A stretch of DNA of 64,000 bases from Kluyveromyces lactis (Eukaryota; Ascomycota; Saccharomycetes; Saccharomycetales; Saccharomycetaceae). Positions 48,334 through 58,212 of this stretch are shown one piece after another. The first letter of the stretch is position 1. Each line of letters opens with the position of its first letter. The position numbers and the translations under genes are program-made. Location of the stretch: the NCBI RefSeq assembly GCF_000002515.2, contig NC_006041.1, positions 682,001 to 746,000 on the forward strand, written 5' to 3'. The notes under the pieces are model-generated. The model saw only the letters and a list, made by a program, of their open reading frames with translations, was not told the origin of the DNA and ran no database searches.

Positions 48334-51300
48334 ATGGAGTCCACTTTAGGTTGGTCAGTCCAAGATTGGTTGAGTTTCCATTCCAAATCAACCCCAACTA
48401 AGTCATTAGAATTGCTTGAAAACTTGTTGAAGTCCCAAAAGCCAGCACCAGAGGACCCTGCTTGGATTTCTTTAATCCCTGTGGAAGATCTTCATCATCA
48501 ATGGAATATCTTACAGTCAAAATCCAACAAAGAAGAATTACCTCTTTATGGTGTTCCAATTGCGGTGAAGGATAACATCGATTACAAAGGATTACCTACT
48601 ACTGCAGCTTGTCCTTCATATTTATATCAACCAACAAGAGATTCATATGTAGTCGAATTGTTGAGGGATGCAGGTGCCGTCGTGATAGGTAAGACCAATT
48701 TGGATCAATTCGCTACTGGTTTAGTTGGTACCAGGTCACCATATGGCAAAACACCATGTGTTTTCAACGATAAATACGTAAGTGGTGGATCATCTGCCGG
48801 ATCTGCTTCTGTTGTTGGCCGTGGTATAGTGCCATTATCTTTAGGTACTGATACTGCAGGCTCCGGTAGAGTACCAGCTGCATTGAACAATTTGATCGGT
48901 TTGAAACCTACTAAAGGTGCTTTCTCTTGTAGAGGTGTGGTACCAGCCTGTAAATCTTTAGACTGTGTTTCAGTGTTTGCATTGAATTTGAGCGATGCAG
49001 AAATTGCATTCAAAGTTATGAACAAACCAGATTTACTAGAAGATGAGTACTCAAGAGAATTCCCTAAGAATCCTATTTCTCAATACCCAAAGGATTTGAC
49101 AATTGCAATTCCAAAAGAGGTACCTTGGTTTGGTGAAACAGAGAATCCAAAATTATACACCAAGGCTGTGGCAAGTCTGAAAAATACTGGTGCTAAGATC
49201 GTGGTAGTCGATTTTGAACCACTATTGGAACTAGCACGTTGTCTATACGAAGGTGCATGGGTAGCAGAACGTTACTGTGCTACTAGGGATTTCTTAGCCA
49301 CTAATCCACCAGAATCATCACTTGATGAAACTGTCGTGAATATCATCAAAGGTGCAGTGAAATTCGATGCCGCTGATGCATTCAAATTTGAATACAAGAG
49401 ACAAGGTATCTTACAAAAAGTTAATTTATTATTGAAAGACATTGATGTTTTATGTGTTCCGACCTGTCCGTTGAATCCCAAACTAGAAGAAGTTGCACAA
49501 GAACCCGTACTTGTGAATTCAAGACAGGGTACATGGACAAATTTCGTCAACCTAGCAGACCTAGCTGCTTTAGCAGTTCCTTCTGGTTTCAGATCAGATG
49601 GTTTACCAAATGGTATCACTTTGATAGGTAAAAAGTTCTCGGACTATGCTCTTTTAGATTTGGCTAAGAGGTTCTTCTCAGTTGCATTCCCTAATAACTC
49701 AAGAACGTATGGTAAGTTTGTCGATAGAAGAATTACCGTTGAAGATGAATTAGATGGTCCTTCTAAAGATACTTTGAATGGTGTCAAACTAGCAGTCGTT
49801 GGCGCACACTTGAAAGGCCTGCCATTGCACTGGCAATTACAAAAGTGCAACGCAACATACCTCTCATCTCCGAAAACTTCAAATAACTACAAATTATATG
49901 CCTTGCCAAAAGTTGGACCTGTTCTAAAACCAGGTCTTAGACGAGTCAACGATGGAACAGGATCACAAATTCAACTTGAAGTTTATTCTGTACCATATGA
50001 TAGATTTGGAGATTTTATTGCCATGGTACCTGAACCTTTGGGTATTGGTTCTGTCGAACTAGAATCAGGTGAATGGGTAAAATCCTTCATATGCGAGGAG
50101 TTCGGTTACACTCAACAAGGAACAGTTGATATCACAAAGTTCGGCGGATTCAAACCATACATTGAGCATATTCAGGTAACTGAAGCTCAAAAGAAGAAAC
50201 CATTCGAAACTGTTTTGATCGCCAACAGAGGAGAAATTGCAGTTCGTATCATGAAAACCCTAAAAAGGATGGGTATTAAATCGGTGGCGGTTTACTCTGA
50301 CCCTGATAAATACTCGCAACATGTTACTGATGCAGATTTTTCTGTGGCACTGCATGGTAGAACAGCAGCAGAAACATATTTGGATATTGATAAGATCATC
50401 AACGCCGCAAAGAAGACTGGCGCACAAGCTATCATTCCTGGTTATGGATTCCTATCTGAAAATGCTGATTTCTCGGATAGATGTAGTCAAGAGAACATTG
50501 TGTTTGTAGGACCTTCTGGTGATGCCATTAGGAAACTTGGTTTGAAGCATTCTGCCAGAGAAATTGCCGAACGCGCTAAAGTGCCTTTGGTTCCTGGATC
50601 TGGCCTTATCAAGGATGCAAAGGAAGCCAAAGAAGTCGCCAAAAAACTAGAATACCCTGTTATGGTAAAATCTACCGCAGGTGGTGGTGGTATCGGTTTA
50701 CAAAAGGTTGATAGTGAGGATGACATCGAACGGGTATTTGAGACTGTCCAACACCAAGGTAAATCATATTTCGGTGACGCTGGTGTTTTCATGGAACGTT
50801 TTGTGAACAATGCAAGACACGTTGAAATCCAGATGATGGGGGATGGTTTTGGTAAGGCCATTGCAATTGGGGAACGTGACTGTTCTTTACAGCGTCGTAA
50901 TCAAAAAGTCATTGAAGAGACTCCCGCACCAAATTTACCTGAAGCAACCAGAGCTAAAATGAGAGCGGCCTCGGAACGTTTAGGATCTCTATTAAAGTAT
51001 AAATGTGCTGGTACCGTCGAGTTTATTTATGATGAACAACGAGATGAATTTTACTTCCTAGAAGTGAACGCCAGATTACAGGTCGAGCATCCGATTACCG
51101 AAATGGTGACCGGCTTAGATTTGGTGGAATGGATGTTGAGAATAGCAGCAAATGACTCTCCAGATTTTGATAATACCAAGATCGAGGTTTCAGGTGCATC
51201 AATTGAAGCTCGTCTATATGCTGAAAATCCAGTAAAAGATTTTAGACCATCTCCTGGTCAATTGACTTCTGTCTCATTTCCATCATGGGCAAGAGTTGAC

Positions 51301-53823
51301 ACTTGGGTAAAGAAAGGTACTAATGTGTCAGCCGAATATGATCCAACACTAGCTAAGATTATTGTTCACGGGAAGGACCGTAACGATGCCATCATGAAGT
51401 TAAATCAAGCTTTAAATGAAACTGCTGTTTACGGATGTATTACGAATATCGATTACTTGAGATCTATTGCATCGTCAAAAATGTTCAAAGAAGCAAAGGT
51501 TGCTACGAAGGTTTTGGATTCTTTTGATTATAAGCCATGCGCATTTGAAGTGTTGGCACCTGGTGCGAACACTTCTGTTCAGGATTATCCAGGGAGAACA
51601 GGATACTGGAGAATCGGTGTTCCTCCATCAGGTCCAATGGATTCTTATTCTTTTAGATTGGCTAATAGGGTTGTTGGCAATAACTCAAAATCCCCTGCTC
51701 TTGAAATCACTTTGAATGGTCCAAAGCTATTATTCCACACGGAAACTGTGATTGCCGTATCTGGTGGTACTGTCTCTTGTACATTAAACGACGCTCAAAT
51801 TGCACAGAATGAACCAATAGAAGTTAAACGCGGTGATATTTTGTCAGTTGGAAAAGTCACTGTGGGATGCAGAGCGTATTTGTCAATAAGAGGAGGGATT
51901 GATGTTCCTGAATATCTTGGCTCAAGATCAACGTTTGCAATGGGAAACATGGGAGGTTACAATGGAAGAATTTTGAAACTAGGTGACGTTCTATTCTTAA
52001 ACCAACCAGAGTTATCTGTTTCCTCATTACCAGCTCCCGATTTCGAACCGCAAGCAGCTCCGAAGTCATTATTGCCAACGCTTTCGACGAATAAAGACTG
52101 GAAAATTGGTGTCACATGTGGTCCTCATGGATCCATTGACCTTTTCAAAGAAGAATACATTGAGCAATTCTTTAACGACAAATGGAAAGTTCATTATAAC
52201 TCCAACAGATTTGGTGTCAGATTAATTGGGCCTAAACCTAAATGGGCAAGATCGGATGGTGGTGAAGCAGGTTTACATCCATCTAACGCGCATGATTATG
52301 TGTATTCTTTAGGTGCGATCAATTTTACTGGTGACGAACCTGTTATTATTACTTGTGATGGACCGTCATTAGGAGGGTTTGTGTGTCAAGCCGTTGTGGC
52401 TGAAGCTGAACTGTGGAAAGTTGGTCAACTGACTCCAGGTGATACTATTCAGTTTGTACCACTTTCCTATGGCGTTGCAAGGCAGTTAAAAGAGTCACAA
52501 GACAAGTCCATTGACAATTTTGAAGAAGGATCTTTACTTGAATTATCTGATGACAAGATCCTACCAAAGTATGAAAATCCTATCTTGGCTGTTTTACCTA
52601 AGAAGAGCGACCTTTCACCTAAAGTTACTTATCGTCAAGCTGGTGACAGATATATTTTAGTGGAATACGGTGAATTGGAATTTGACTTGAATATTTGTTA
52701 CAGGATCAATCGTTTGATTCATCAAGTTGAAAGACACCAGACAGTCGGTATTGTTGAAATGTCACAGGGTGTAAGATCTGTTTTGATCGAGTTTGATGGC
52801 TCCAAAATAAATCAAAAGGCGTTATTGAAGTGCTTGATTGCTTATGAATCAGAAATTCAATTTGATAAGAACTGGAACGTGAAATCAAAGATATTCAAGT
52901 TGCCTATGGCGTTCGAGGACTCTAAAACTTTGGACTGTGTAACTCGTTACAGAGAGACTATTCGTTCTGAGGCACCATGGTTACCAAATAATGTTGATTT
53001 CATTGCTGATGTCAATGATATTGACAGAAACGATGTTAAGAACATGCTCTACTCTGCAAAATTCATGGTTTTGGGATTGGGAGATGTGTTTTTGGGTTCG
53101 CCATGTGCAGTTCCATTGGACCCTCGTCACAGATATCTTGGTACGAAATACAATCCATCGAGAACTTATACCGCTAGAGGTGTCGTGGGGATTGGTGGGA
53201 TGTATATGTGTATCTATAACGCTGAAGGCTCCCCAGGTGGTTACCAGTTGGTAGGTAGAACAATAACTGCCTGGGATAAACTAGTTATCGGCGATCATCC
53301 TATTGACCATCCATGGCTCTTGACTCCATTTGATCAAGTCGAATTCTATCCGGTAACGGAGGAAGAACTTGAAGTAATTATCGAAGATAACGATAATGGG
53401 AAATTCAAAATAGATGTTGAAGAATCCATTTTTGATCACAAGGAATATTTAGCCTGGATAAATGAAAACATCGATTCTATCGTTGCATTCCAAGAAGCTC
53501 AAGGCGGCGAAAAGGCAGATGAATTCGCTAGATTGATTCAAGTTGCTAATGCTGAATTGAAAAAAAGTGGCGATGACAAACCTCAAGATGTTGAAGAATA
53601 TCCTGATGATGCCGAATTGCTATATTCTGAATATACAGGTAGGTTCTGGAAACCAGTGGCAGCAGTTGGTGATCATGTAGAGGCAGGAGACGGTGTCATT
53701 ATAATTGAAGCAATGAAAACTGAAATGGTTGTCGGTGCTACTAAATCTGGTAAAGTCTACAAGATCCTTCACAAGAACGGTGACATGGTTGAAGCCGGTG
53801 ACCTTGTTGCAGTGATTGTCTAA
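48334..53823 (+). CDS. DUR1,2: Urea amidolyase (urea carboxylase + allophanate hydrolase)
   Basis: This biotin enzyme degrades urea in two steps: ATP-dependent carboxylation to allophanate, then hydrolysis to ammonia and CO2. At 1829 residues it matches S. cerevisiae (1835). The N-terminal allophanate hydrolase (about 1-600) has the amidase Lys-Ser-Ser triad region (VAVKDNID, GGSSAGSASVVG, GTDTAGSGRVPAAL). Biotin carboxylase starts near residue 622 (ETVLIANRGEIAVRIMKTLK), with ATP-grasp KSTAGGGGIGLQ and EVNARLQVEHPITE. KipA/KipI-like carboxyltransferase domains follow (from about 1080). The biotinyl domain ends the protein with EAMKTEM, biotinylated Lys at about 1795. No frameshift or internal stop is seen. 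It converges on LAG1. Confidence 0.98.
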   Translation: MESTLGWSVQDWLSFHSKSTPTKSLELLENLLKSQKPAPEDPAWISLIPVEDLHHQWNILQSKSNKEELPLYGVPIAVKDNIDYKGLPTTAACPSYLYQPTRDSYVVELLRDAGAVVIGKTNLDQFATGLVGTRSPYGKTPCVFNDKYVSGGSSAGSASVVGRGIVPLSLGTDTAGSGRVPAALNNLIGLKPTKGAFSCRGVVPACKSLDCVSVFALNLSDAEIAFKVMNKPDLLEDEYSREFPKNPISQYPKDLTIAIPKEVPWFGETENPKLYTKAVASLKNTGAKIVVVDFEPLLELARCLYEGAWVAERYCATRDFLATNPPESSLDETVVNIIKGAVKFDAADAFKFEYKRQGILQKVNLLLKDIDVLCVPTCPLNPKLEEVAQEPVLVNSRQGTWTNFVNLADLAALAVPSGFRSDGLPNGITLIGKKFSDYALLDLAKRFFSVAFPNNSRTYGKFVDRRITVEDELDGPSKDTLNGVKLAVVGAHLKGLPLHWQLQKCNATYLSSPKTSNNYKLYALPKVGPVLKPGLRRVNDGTGSQIQLEVYSVPYDRFGDFIAMVPEPLGIGSVELESGEWVKSFICEEFGYTQQGTVDITKFGGFKPYIEHIQVTEAQKKKPFETVLIANRGEIAVRIMKTLKRMGIKSVAVYSDPDKYSQHVTDADFSVALHGRTAAETYLDIDKIINAAKKTGAQAIIPGYGFLSENADFSDRCSQENIVFVGPSGDAIRKLGLKHSAREIAERAKVPLVPGSGLIKDAKEAKEVAKKLEYPVMVKSTAGGGGIGLQKVDSEDDIERVFETVQHQGKSYFGDAGVFMERFVNNARHVEIQMMGDGFGKAIAIGERDCSLQRRNQKVIEETPAPNLPEATRAKMRAASERLGSLLKYKCAGTVEFIYDEQRDEFYFLEVNARLQVEHPITEMVTGLDLVEWMLRIAANDSPDFDNTKIEVSGASIEARLYAENPVKDFRPSPGQLTSVSFPSWARVDTWVKKGTNVSAEYDPTLAKIIVHGKDRNDAIMKLNQALNETAVYGCITNIDYLRSIASSKMFKEAKVATKVLDSFDYKPCAFEVLAPGANTSVQDYPGRTGYWRIGVPPSGPMDSYSFRLANRVVGNNSKSPALEITLNGPKLLFHTETVIAVSGGTVSCTLNDAQIAQNEPIEVKRGDILSVGKVTVGCRAYLSIRGGIDVPEYLGSRSTFAMGNMGGYNGRILKLGDVLFLNQPELSVSSLPAPDFEPQAAPKSLLPTLSTNKDWKIGVTCGPHGSIDLFKEEYIEQFFNDKWKVHYNSNRFGVRLIGPKPKWARSDGGEAGLHPSNAHDYVYSLGAINFTGDEPVIITCDGPSLGGFVCQAVVAEAELWKVGQLTPGDTIQFVPLSYGVARQLKESQDKSIDNFEEGSLLELSDDKILPKYENPILAVLPKKSDLSPKVTYRQAGDRYILVEYGELEFDLNICYRINRLIHQVERHQTVGIVEMSQGVRSVLIEFDGSKINQKALLKCLIAYESEIQFDKNWNVKSKIFKLPMAFEDSKTLDCVTRYRETIRSEAPWLPNNVDFIADVNDIDRNDVKNMLYSAKFMVLGLGDVFLGSPCAVPLDPRHRYLGTKYNPSRTYTARGVVGIGGMYMCIYNAEGSPGGYQLVGRTITAWDKLVIGDHPIDHPWLLTPFDQVEFYPVTEEELEVIIEDNDNGKFKIDVEESIFDHKEYLAWINENIDSIVAFQEAQGGEKADEFARLIQVANAELKKSGDDKPQDVEEYPDDAELLYSEYTGRFWKPVAAVGDHVEAGDGVIIIEAMKTEMVVGATKSGKVYKILHKNGDMVEAGDLVAVIV

Positions 53824-54007
53824 ACCGATATCTTAACTTCCGCCGACAAAAAAAAACTACTGTCGAGGGGAAAAGATGATGTGATGCTTTCTGAACTATA
53901 TAATATTTATAAACTTGTTGTATTGTAATGTTATGATGTATTAAGATTATATGTCAGTACGTGGGTTAGTTAGGAAAGAAAATAATGTACATTTATCAAG
54001 AGATCTA

Positions 54008-55117
54008 TCAATCACTGTTTTCGTCTTCCTCATCACTTCTAACATCTTCGGCACCTATACCTTTGATAACTTTCACAAGAACTTTCAGGATAAGATACAT
54101 CCAAATGCAAGTGATGACTTGTAGACCACCGAGCAATGCAAGGAAAATGTTAACGACAGTCGGCGTCCAACATCTTTTCTGTGCTAAACCTGCAATACAC
54201 TCGCCATCTGCCATTAAATTTTTAGCTCTTAGCCAAGTCTGGTAAGTGAGATAATTGTAAACAACGTGTCTTAACATAACCCACCAAAATAGAAATACAA
54301 CAAACATATAATCACATAAAGTACTGTATCCGCAGTATTTCAGCATCTTAGCAAAGGACAACAGCACATCCACTATATCCATTAAGATTAAAATGACATT
54401 CCCGATTCTTGTGAAATAATAATAATATGAACCAGTAGTCAATGCTACAGTAATAATATGATGAGCGAACATTTGCCAAAAATCCTTACGTCTTTCTTCC
54501 ACATTTAAGACAATGATTTGATGGAACCAAGATGCAATTTGGAACAAATAATAGGTCTTGAACAAACCTGATAATTGGTCATGGGGCCAGCCGCTATAAA
54601 TATGATCGATGTTGAAGTAATATGGAGAATGATAATACAGATAGAATCCAAATATCCATGAAAACAAATAGTAAATCATGGACCACCCTTGCTCTCCGAA
54701 TCTTTGAAGAGATTTTACAGATCTCATGTGAAATCTATTTCTACCCACTGGTTTCAAAACAAACTCCAACAAGAACGATCTCACCAAACAGAACACAACA
54801 ATGAAAGTTAAGATAACGTAGCCATCGTCTATTCCAATATCATACTTCCCAGGATTATCAGGATATTCATACTGTAGATTAACAAACTTCTTAGTGTACT
54901 CCGGATAAAACGAGTTCCCAACAAACAAAAGCGACAAAAGAATCGAGGACAACAGCACAGAATATCGATCCACTTTGGAAACTGGCTTGAAGTGGTGCTT
55001 GGAACTAGAACCTGTCCTAGAACGTGAACGAGCTTGCTTTTTCTCATCAAAACGATGCTCCGTCAATGACGGAGCTGCACTCCCAGAAGAATGTCTTTGC
55101 CTCAATTCAGAAGACAT
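54008..55117 (-). CDS. LAG1/LAC1: Ceramide synthase catalytic subunit (Lag1/Lac1), single copy
   Basis: An ER membrane acyl-CoA-dependent ceramide synthase that joins very-long-chain fatty acids to sphingoid bases. The 369-residue product has a Ser/Arg-rich cytosolic N-terminus, a first membrane segment (YSVLLSSILLSLLFVGNSFY) and the TLC domain. The latter contains the active-site HHIITVALTTGSYYYYFTRIGNVILILMDIVDVLLSFAKMLKYCGY with paired histidines and aspartates. The tail is acidic (IGAEDVRSDEEDENSD), probably a casein-kinase-2 target as in S. cerevisiae. S. cerevisiae has two ohnologs, LAG1 and LAC1; this is likely the single ancestral-type gene. It needs Lip1 as partner. Confidence 0.95.
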   Translation of the reverse strand: MSSELRQRHSSGSAAPSLTEHRFDEKKQARSRSRTGSSSKHHFKPVSKVDRYSVLLSSILLSLLFVGNSFYPEYTKKFVNLQYEYPDNPGKYDIGIDDGYVILTFIVVFCLVRSFLLEFVLKPVGRNRFHMRSVKSLQRFGEQGWSMIYYLFSWIFGFYLYYHSPYYFNIDHIYSGWPHDQLSGLFKTYYLFQIASWFHQIIVLNVEERRKDFWQMFAHHIITVALTTGSYYYYFTRIGNVILILMDIVDVLLSFAKMLKYCGYSTLCDYMFVVFLFWWVMLRHVVYNYLTYQTWLRAKNLMADGECIAGLAQKRCWTPTVVNIFLALLGGLQVITCIWMYLILKVLVKVIKGIGAEDVRSDEEDENSD

Positions 55118-55810
55118 TTATAAACCTAGGATATCGAATTGAAGCCAGCAAAGCGTTTAAGCAATAAAAAAGAAAACAATTGCCAGAGTTGATAATAGTG
55201 ATGCAAATATCAACACTCTTGGCAAACAAAAAAAAATTCCCGAGATGGTATCCTAACTAATATACAATGCGGGAACCTCACAGAATAATGAAATGACAGA
55301 CACTCTGCTTCTGCTTCACTAAACTTTTGGACTCGCTTTCTTTTGAACTTGTGCTTCCACTTTTCCTACTTCTACTCTTTATAAATACACGTTAACATTG
55401 TTAGTTAAGATTTGATTTCGAGTTTCATGTTTAACTCTCGAAATCATATTGCCGTTCGTTCACTTTTTTTTTTCTTTTCTGCGCATGAATAGCTCTAGAT
55501 TATTTGGCAGATATCGCTTCGCCAAAGATATTTTTGGTGTTAAAGAGAAATAGAAGTTGCAAATGCAGCTCTTGGAGTGAGGCTTCTACTTGTCCTCTAG
55601 TTGACTGTGATTGCGAACTAAATTTTTTTTGTGCGTACAATGTGTATATTTCTCAGTGTCTGCATTTCTGTGATTCTTCCGTGAGTTGTCCAATATAATT
55701 TCATTTCGTTCTTATGCGATATATCCTTGATGCGTGGTTGATCTTGAATGCTACGTAATTTGTTATGTATGTACAGGTGTGAACTGAACGAAATCTTTTC
55801 GGCTTCAGAA
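55118..55810. promoter_or_regulatory. LAG1 promoter and SSN8 3' region
   Basis: A 693-bp gap. Both flanking genes read leftward. It has A-tracts (near 55228), a T-tract (55465-55475) and an ATG frame at 55504-55698 that is Cys-rich but unrecognisable. No clear regulatory motif. Confidence 0.35.
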
Positions 55811-56725
55811 TCACTGAATTGCTGGTGTTTGTTGACGGAGGTATAACTCGTGTAGGAGCGCTCTGATCCGCAGTTCATTGTATTTGTCCCAATGGTCGTA
55901 TAGTGATATGAGTTCTTGAAGGATAAACATCACTTGTTCCAAATTAACTTGAGTTTCAGCGATGAACATGTTGATGTTAGCACGCTTTGTACTGTCCTCT
56001 GGCTTGTGAATGATGCAAGACACTGCAAATAGACAACTTATGGCGATCACGTGCGGTGAATAGAGTAAATGGACATCGGTCGTATAACTATCGTTAATCA
56101 ACGACCATATTTTCTGAAGCTCATCGTCTGAGAGTTTATAGTTGTACTTTTCGGATGATAATGCCTTCTCGATCTGTTCTAGAGACCGGTACGGATGGTG
56201 TACAATCAAATATGATTGCAATTCCTCGATTAAATAAAACTCAAACTCGGTCACTTTTGTCACATCCGGTGGAATAAACTCTGGCCATAGAGACCTCGCC
56301 TCGTTGACTAGCGTTCTTATATGCTGCGGACATTCTTCCACTTTGCAAGCCAAATAGATGCAGGTGGTGATTAAAAGATACAGGTTCACTTCCCTGACAC
56401 TAGCTCGAAGCAAAAATCGGCTCAAATAAACATGTGCTGTAACAAGTGCACACTGCCGTATATTGAGCCTCCTGCCCAACTTCATTATAAGGAAATAGCA
56501 GTATATCCTCAAATTGTAGTCTCGATCATAATGCAGATCTCGCTGTGTAACCGGAATGTTTGTCGTCACCTGCTTGTTCGCCTTCGAATCGTGAATCGTA
56601 ACATTCAAACCTTGTGGGAATAATTGGCATTCCAACAGCCAGAGTTTCTGCTTCTCCTTAGCCAAGGATTCCCTAGTATACTTCCACTTGTGCCTCTGAC
56701 TCGAATCCCAGTATGAGGCGCTCAT
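55811..56725 (-). CDS. SSN8: Cyclin C of the Mediator kinase module (Ssn8/Srb11)
   Basis: Ssn8 pairs with the kinase Ssn3/Cdk8 in the Mediator CDK module and represses stress and meiotic genes; on stress it leaves the nucleus and promotes mitochondrial fission. The 304-residue product (about 323 in S. cerevisiae) starts with the typical MSASYWDSSQRHKWKYTRESLAKEKQKLW. Two cyclin folds follow, the first with LRIYCYFLIMKLGRRLNIRQCALVTAHVYLSRFLLRASVREVNLYLLITTCIYLACKVEE and the second with DDELQKIWSLINDSYTTDVHLLYSPHVIAISCLFAVSC. Position relative to ICE2, UTP25 and KSH1 fits YNL025C interleaved with YIL090W-YIL093C. Confidence 0.96.
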   Translation of the reverse strand: MSASYWDSSQRHKWKYTRESLAKEKQKLWLLECQLFPQGLNVTIHDSKANKQVTTNIPVTQRDLHYDRDYNLRIYCYFLIMKLGRRLNIRQCALVTAHVYLSRFLLRASVREVNLYLLITTCIYLACKVEECPQHIRTLVNEARSLWPEFIPPDVTKVTEFEFYLIEELQSYLIVHHPYRSLEQIEKALSSEKYNYKLSDDELQKIWSLINDSYTTDVHLLYSPHVIAISCLFAVSCIIHKPEDSTKRANINMFIAETQVNLEQVMFILQELISLYDHWDKYNELRIRALLHELYLRQQTPAIQ

Positions 56726-58212
56726 TTTGGAAAGATAATCTTCTAGCTGTTCAATGAATAAGGGGGGGAAAGGTATTTTTTATCCTCCAGTGAAATTTGT
56801 ACTGCCTTTTGTTGTCGGAATCCTTTGTTCAAAGTACCTAACCCGATTCGGTTCTTACTACCTTACCGTTCGCTATTCTTCAATTCATCATCAAGTACAT
56901 TATGATAAGCTGACCGTTGCAGCCCTAAATTTCAGGTCGTTAAGAAGTCGGGTAACCTTTTTGAAAATTTTTTGGAAAAAAGTTAAACATTCAACTATAT
57001 GAACCAAACATCAGCACTTCAAACACTTACTTTTAATTAAATGTTTTCTAGTGTTGTCTTTTGTTGTTGTTTGTTTCGTAAGTCGAGGGTTTTGTAGTCG
57101 AAGAATCGTCACTGATCGAAGCTTACATAAGGAACGGATTTTATCTGTTCAATTGAAATGATATCATTTCTATAGCTTTGGGTAGAAAGTCTCCGACCAG
57201 TCCGTAAGCGGAAACGTAATGAGATTTAAAAACTTTTCAAATGTTTAAATCAACTCATTAATCGTGTTGGTTTTCTGTCACGGTTTCTATCCAGAGGCTG
57301 TTTTAGAAGCCTCTGTGTCTTGGGTACTGAAGTATTTCTTTACTTTAAACGAAAGTTATGACGATTGCCCGAGCGTTTTTATCTCTTTTTTTGTTACTTC
57401 TGTTTACAGGGGTGATTAGGGAGGAGGTAGCTTGGGTAACCCAATGGAGCTTACTTTCTCGGCTCACGAAACTCTCCATCCTTTTTTCAATCATCAAACA
57501 GCTTGAAGTGGATTCGTTTCAAATTTATTTTGAACTTTTCGATACTTACGCATAGTCAAATATGCCAAGCTGCCCTGATTATTTATTATTGTATCATTTA
57601 TTGCCTTGGATTATACTCAGTTGAGTATCCTCTCATATCAAGTGCTACAAGGAAGAATTTCAAAAGATCCAGCCGTCATCTTTCCCTCTTCATTTTAGGA
57701 TTTTTAACGTGATGAAATAACAATGCAACATAGAGTCAAGCTCTGAGCTTATATAGCATGGACGAGACTTGCTTTTTACAAACGTACTGATCAAATTTCC
57801 TTGATGATAAAGAAGAGTTATTGACTGCGGTCTAGAGTAGTACTGTATGTATCTTCTCTGTTTTGATTTTTTCTTGAACGCTGTTAGCACCGCACCATCT
57901 AGTATGAGTCCGGCTAACCATTTGCTATGAGTTGTAAACATGTGTAGTACTAGAATCATCTACTTGTTAGTGTGGTTTTCCCATCGAGTAAGTATCTCTT
58001 GTATTTCTTTGCTTTCCATTTACGGAACTACTACCTACCATTTCTATCTATCAGCTGAACTACATAACGTGGCACAAAAAGTGATCTTCCTATCCATATC
58101 TAACTTTGTCTCAAGCTGCTCACCTCTAATGTTACATAGCTATCTTCTATTTCTGCCCTGGAGTAAAAGAGGCTTTTTATTTCTGATCGTGAACTGATCA
58201 TCAGATGGTTTT
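56726..58212. other. SSN8 upstream region and ICE2 3' region, possible structured RNA
   Basis: A 1.49-kb gap with no recognisable protein gene. Notable are a 16-nt perfect palindrome (57155-57170), an 8-bp GC-rich hairpin (arms 57292-57299 and 57308-57315, 8-nt loop), a small hairpin around 57433-57445 and another at 57739-57751. The clustering of stems suggests a non-coding RNA such as a snoRNA, but I could not match guide sequences or boxes convincingly. ATG frames of 60-85 codons here are unrecognisable. Confidence 0.35.
57155..57170. repeat. Perfect 16-nt palindrome in the SSN8-ICE2 gap
   Basis: GAAATGATATCATTTC reads the same on both strands. It lies 430 bp upstream of SSN8 and about 120 bp before an 8-bp GC-rich hairpin (57292-57315). 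Confidence 0.6.
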
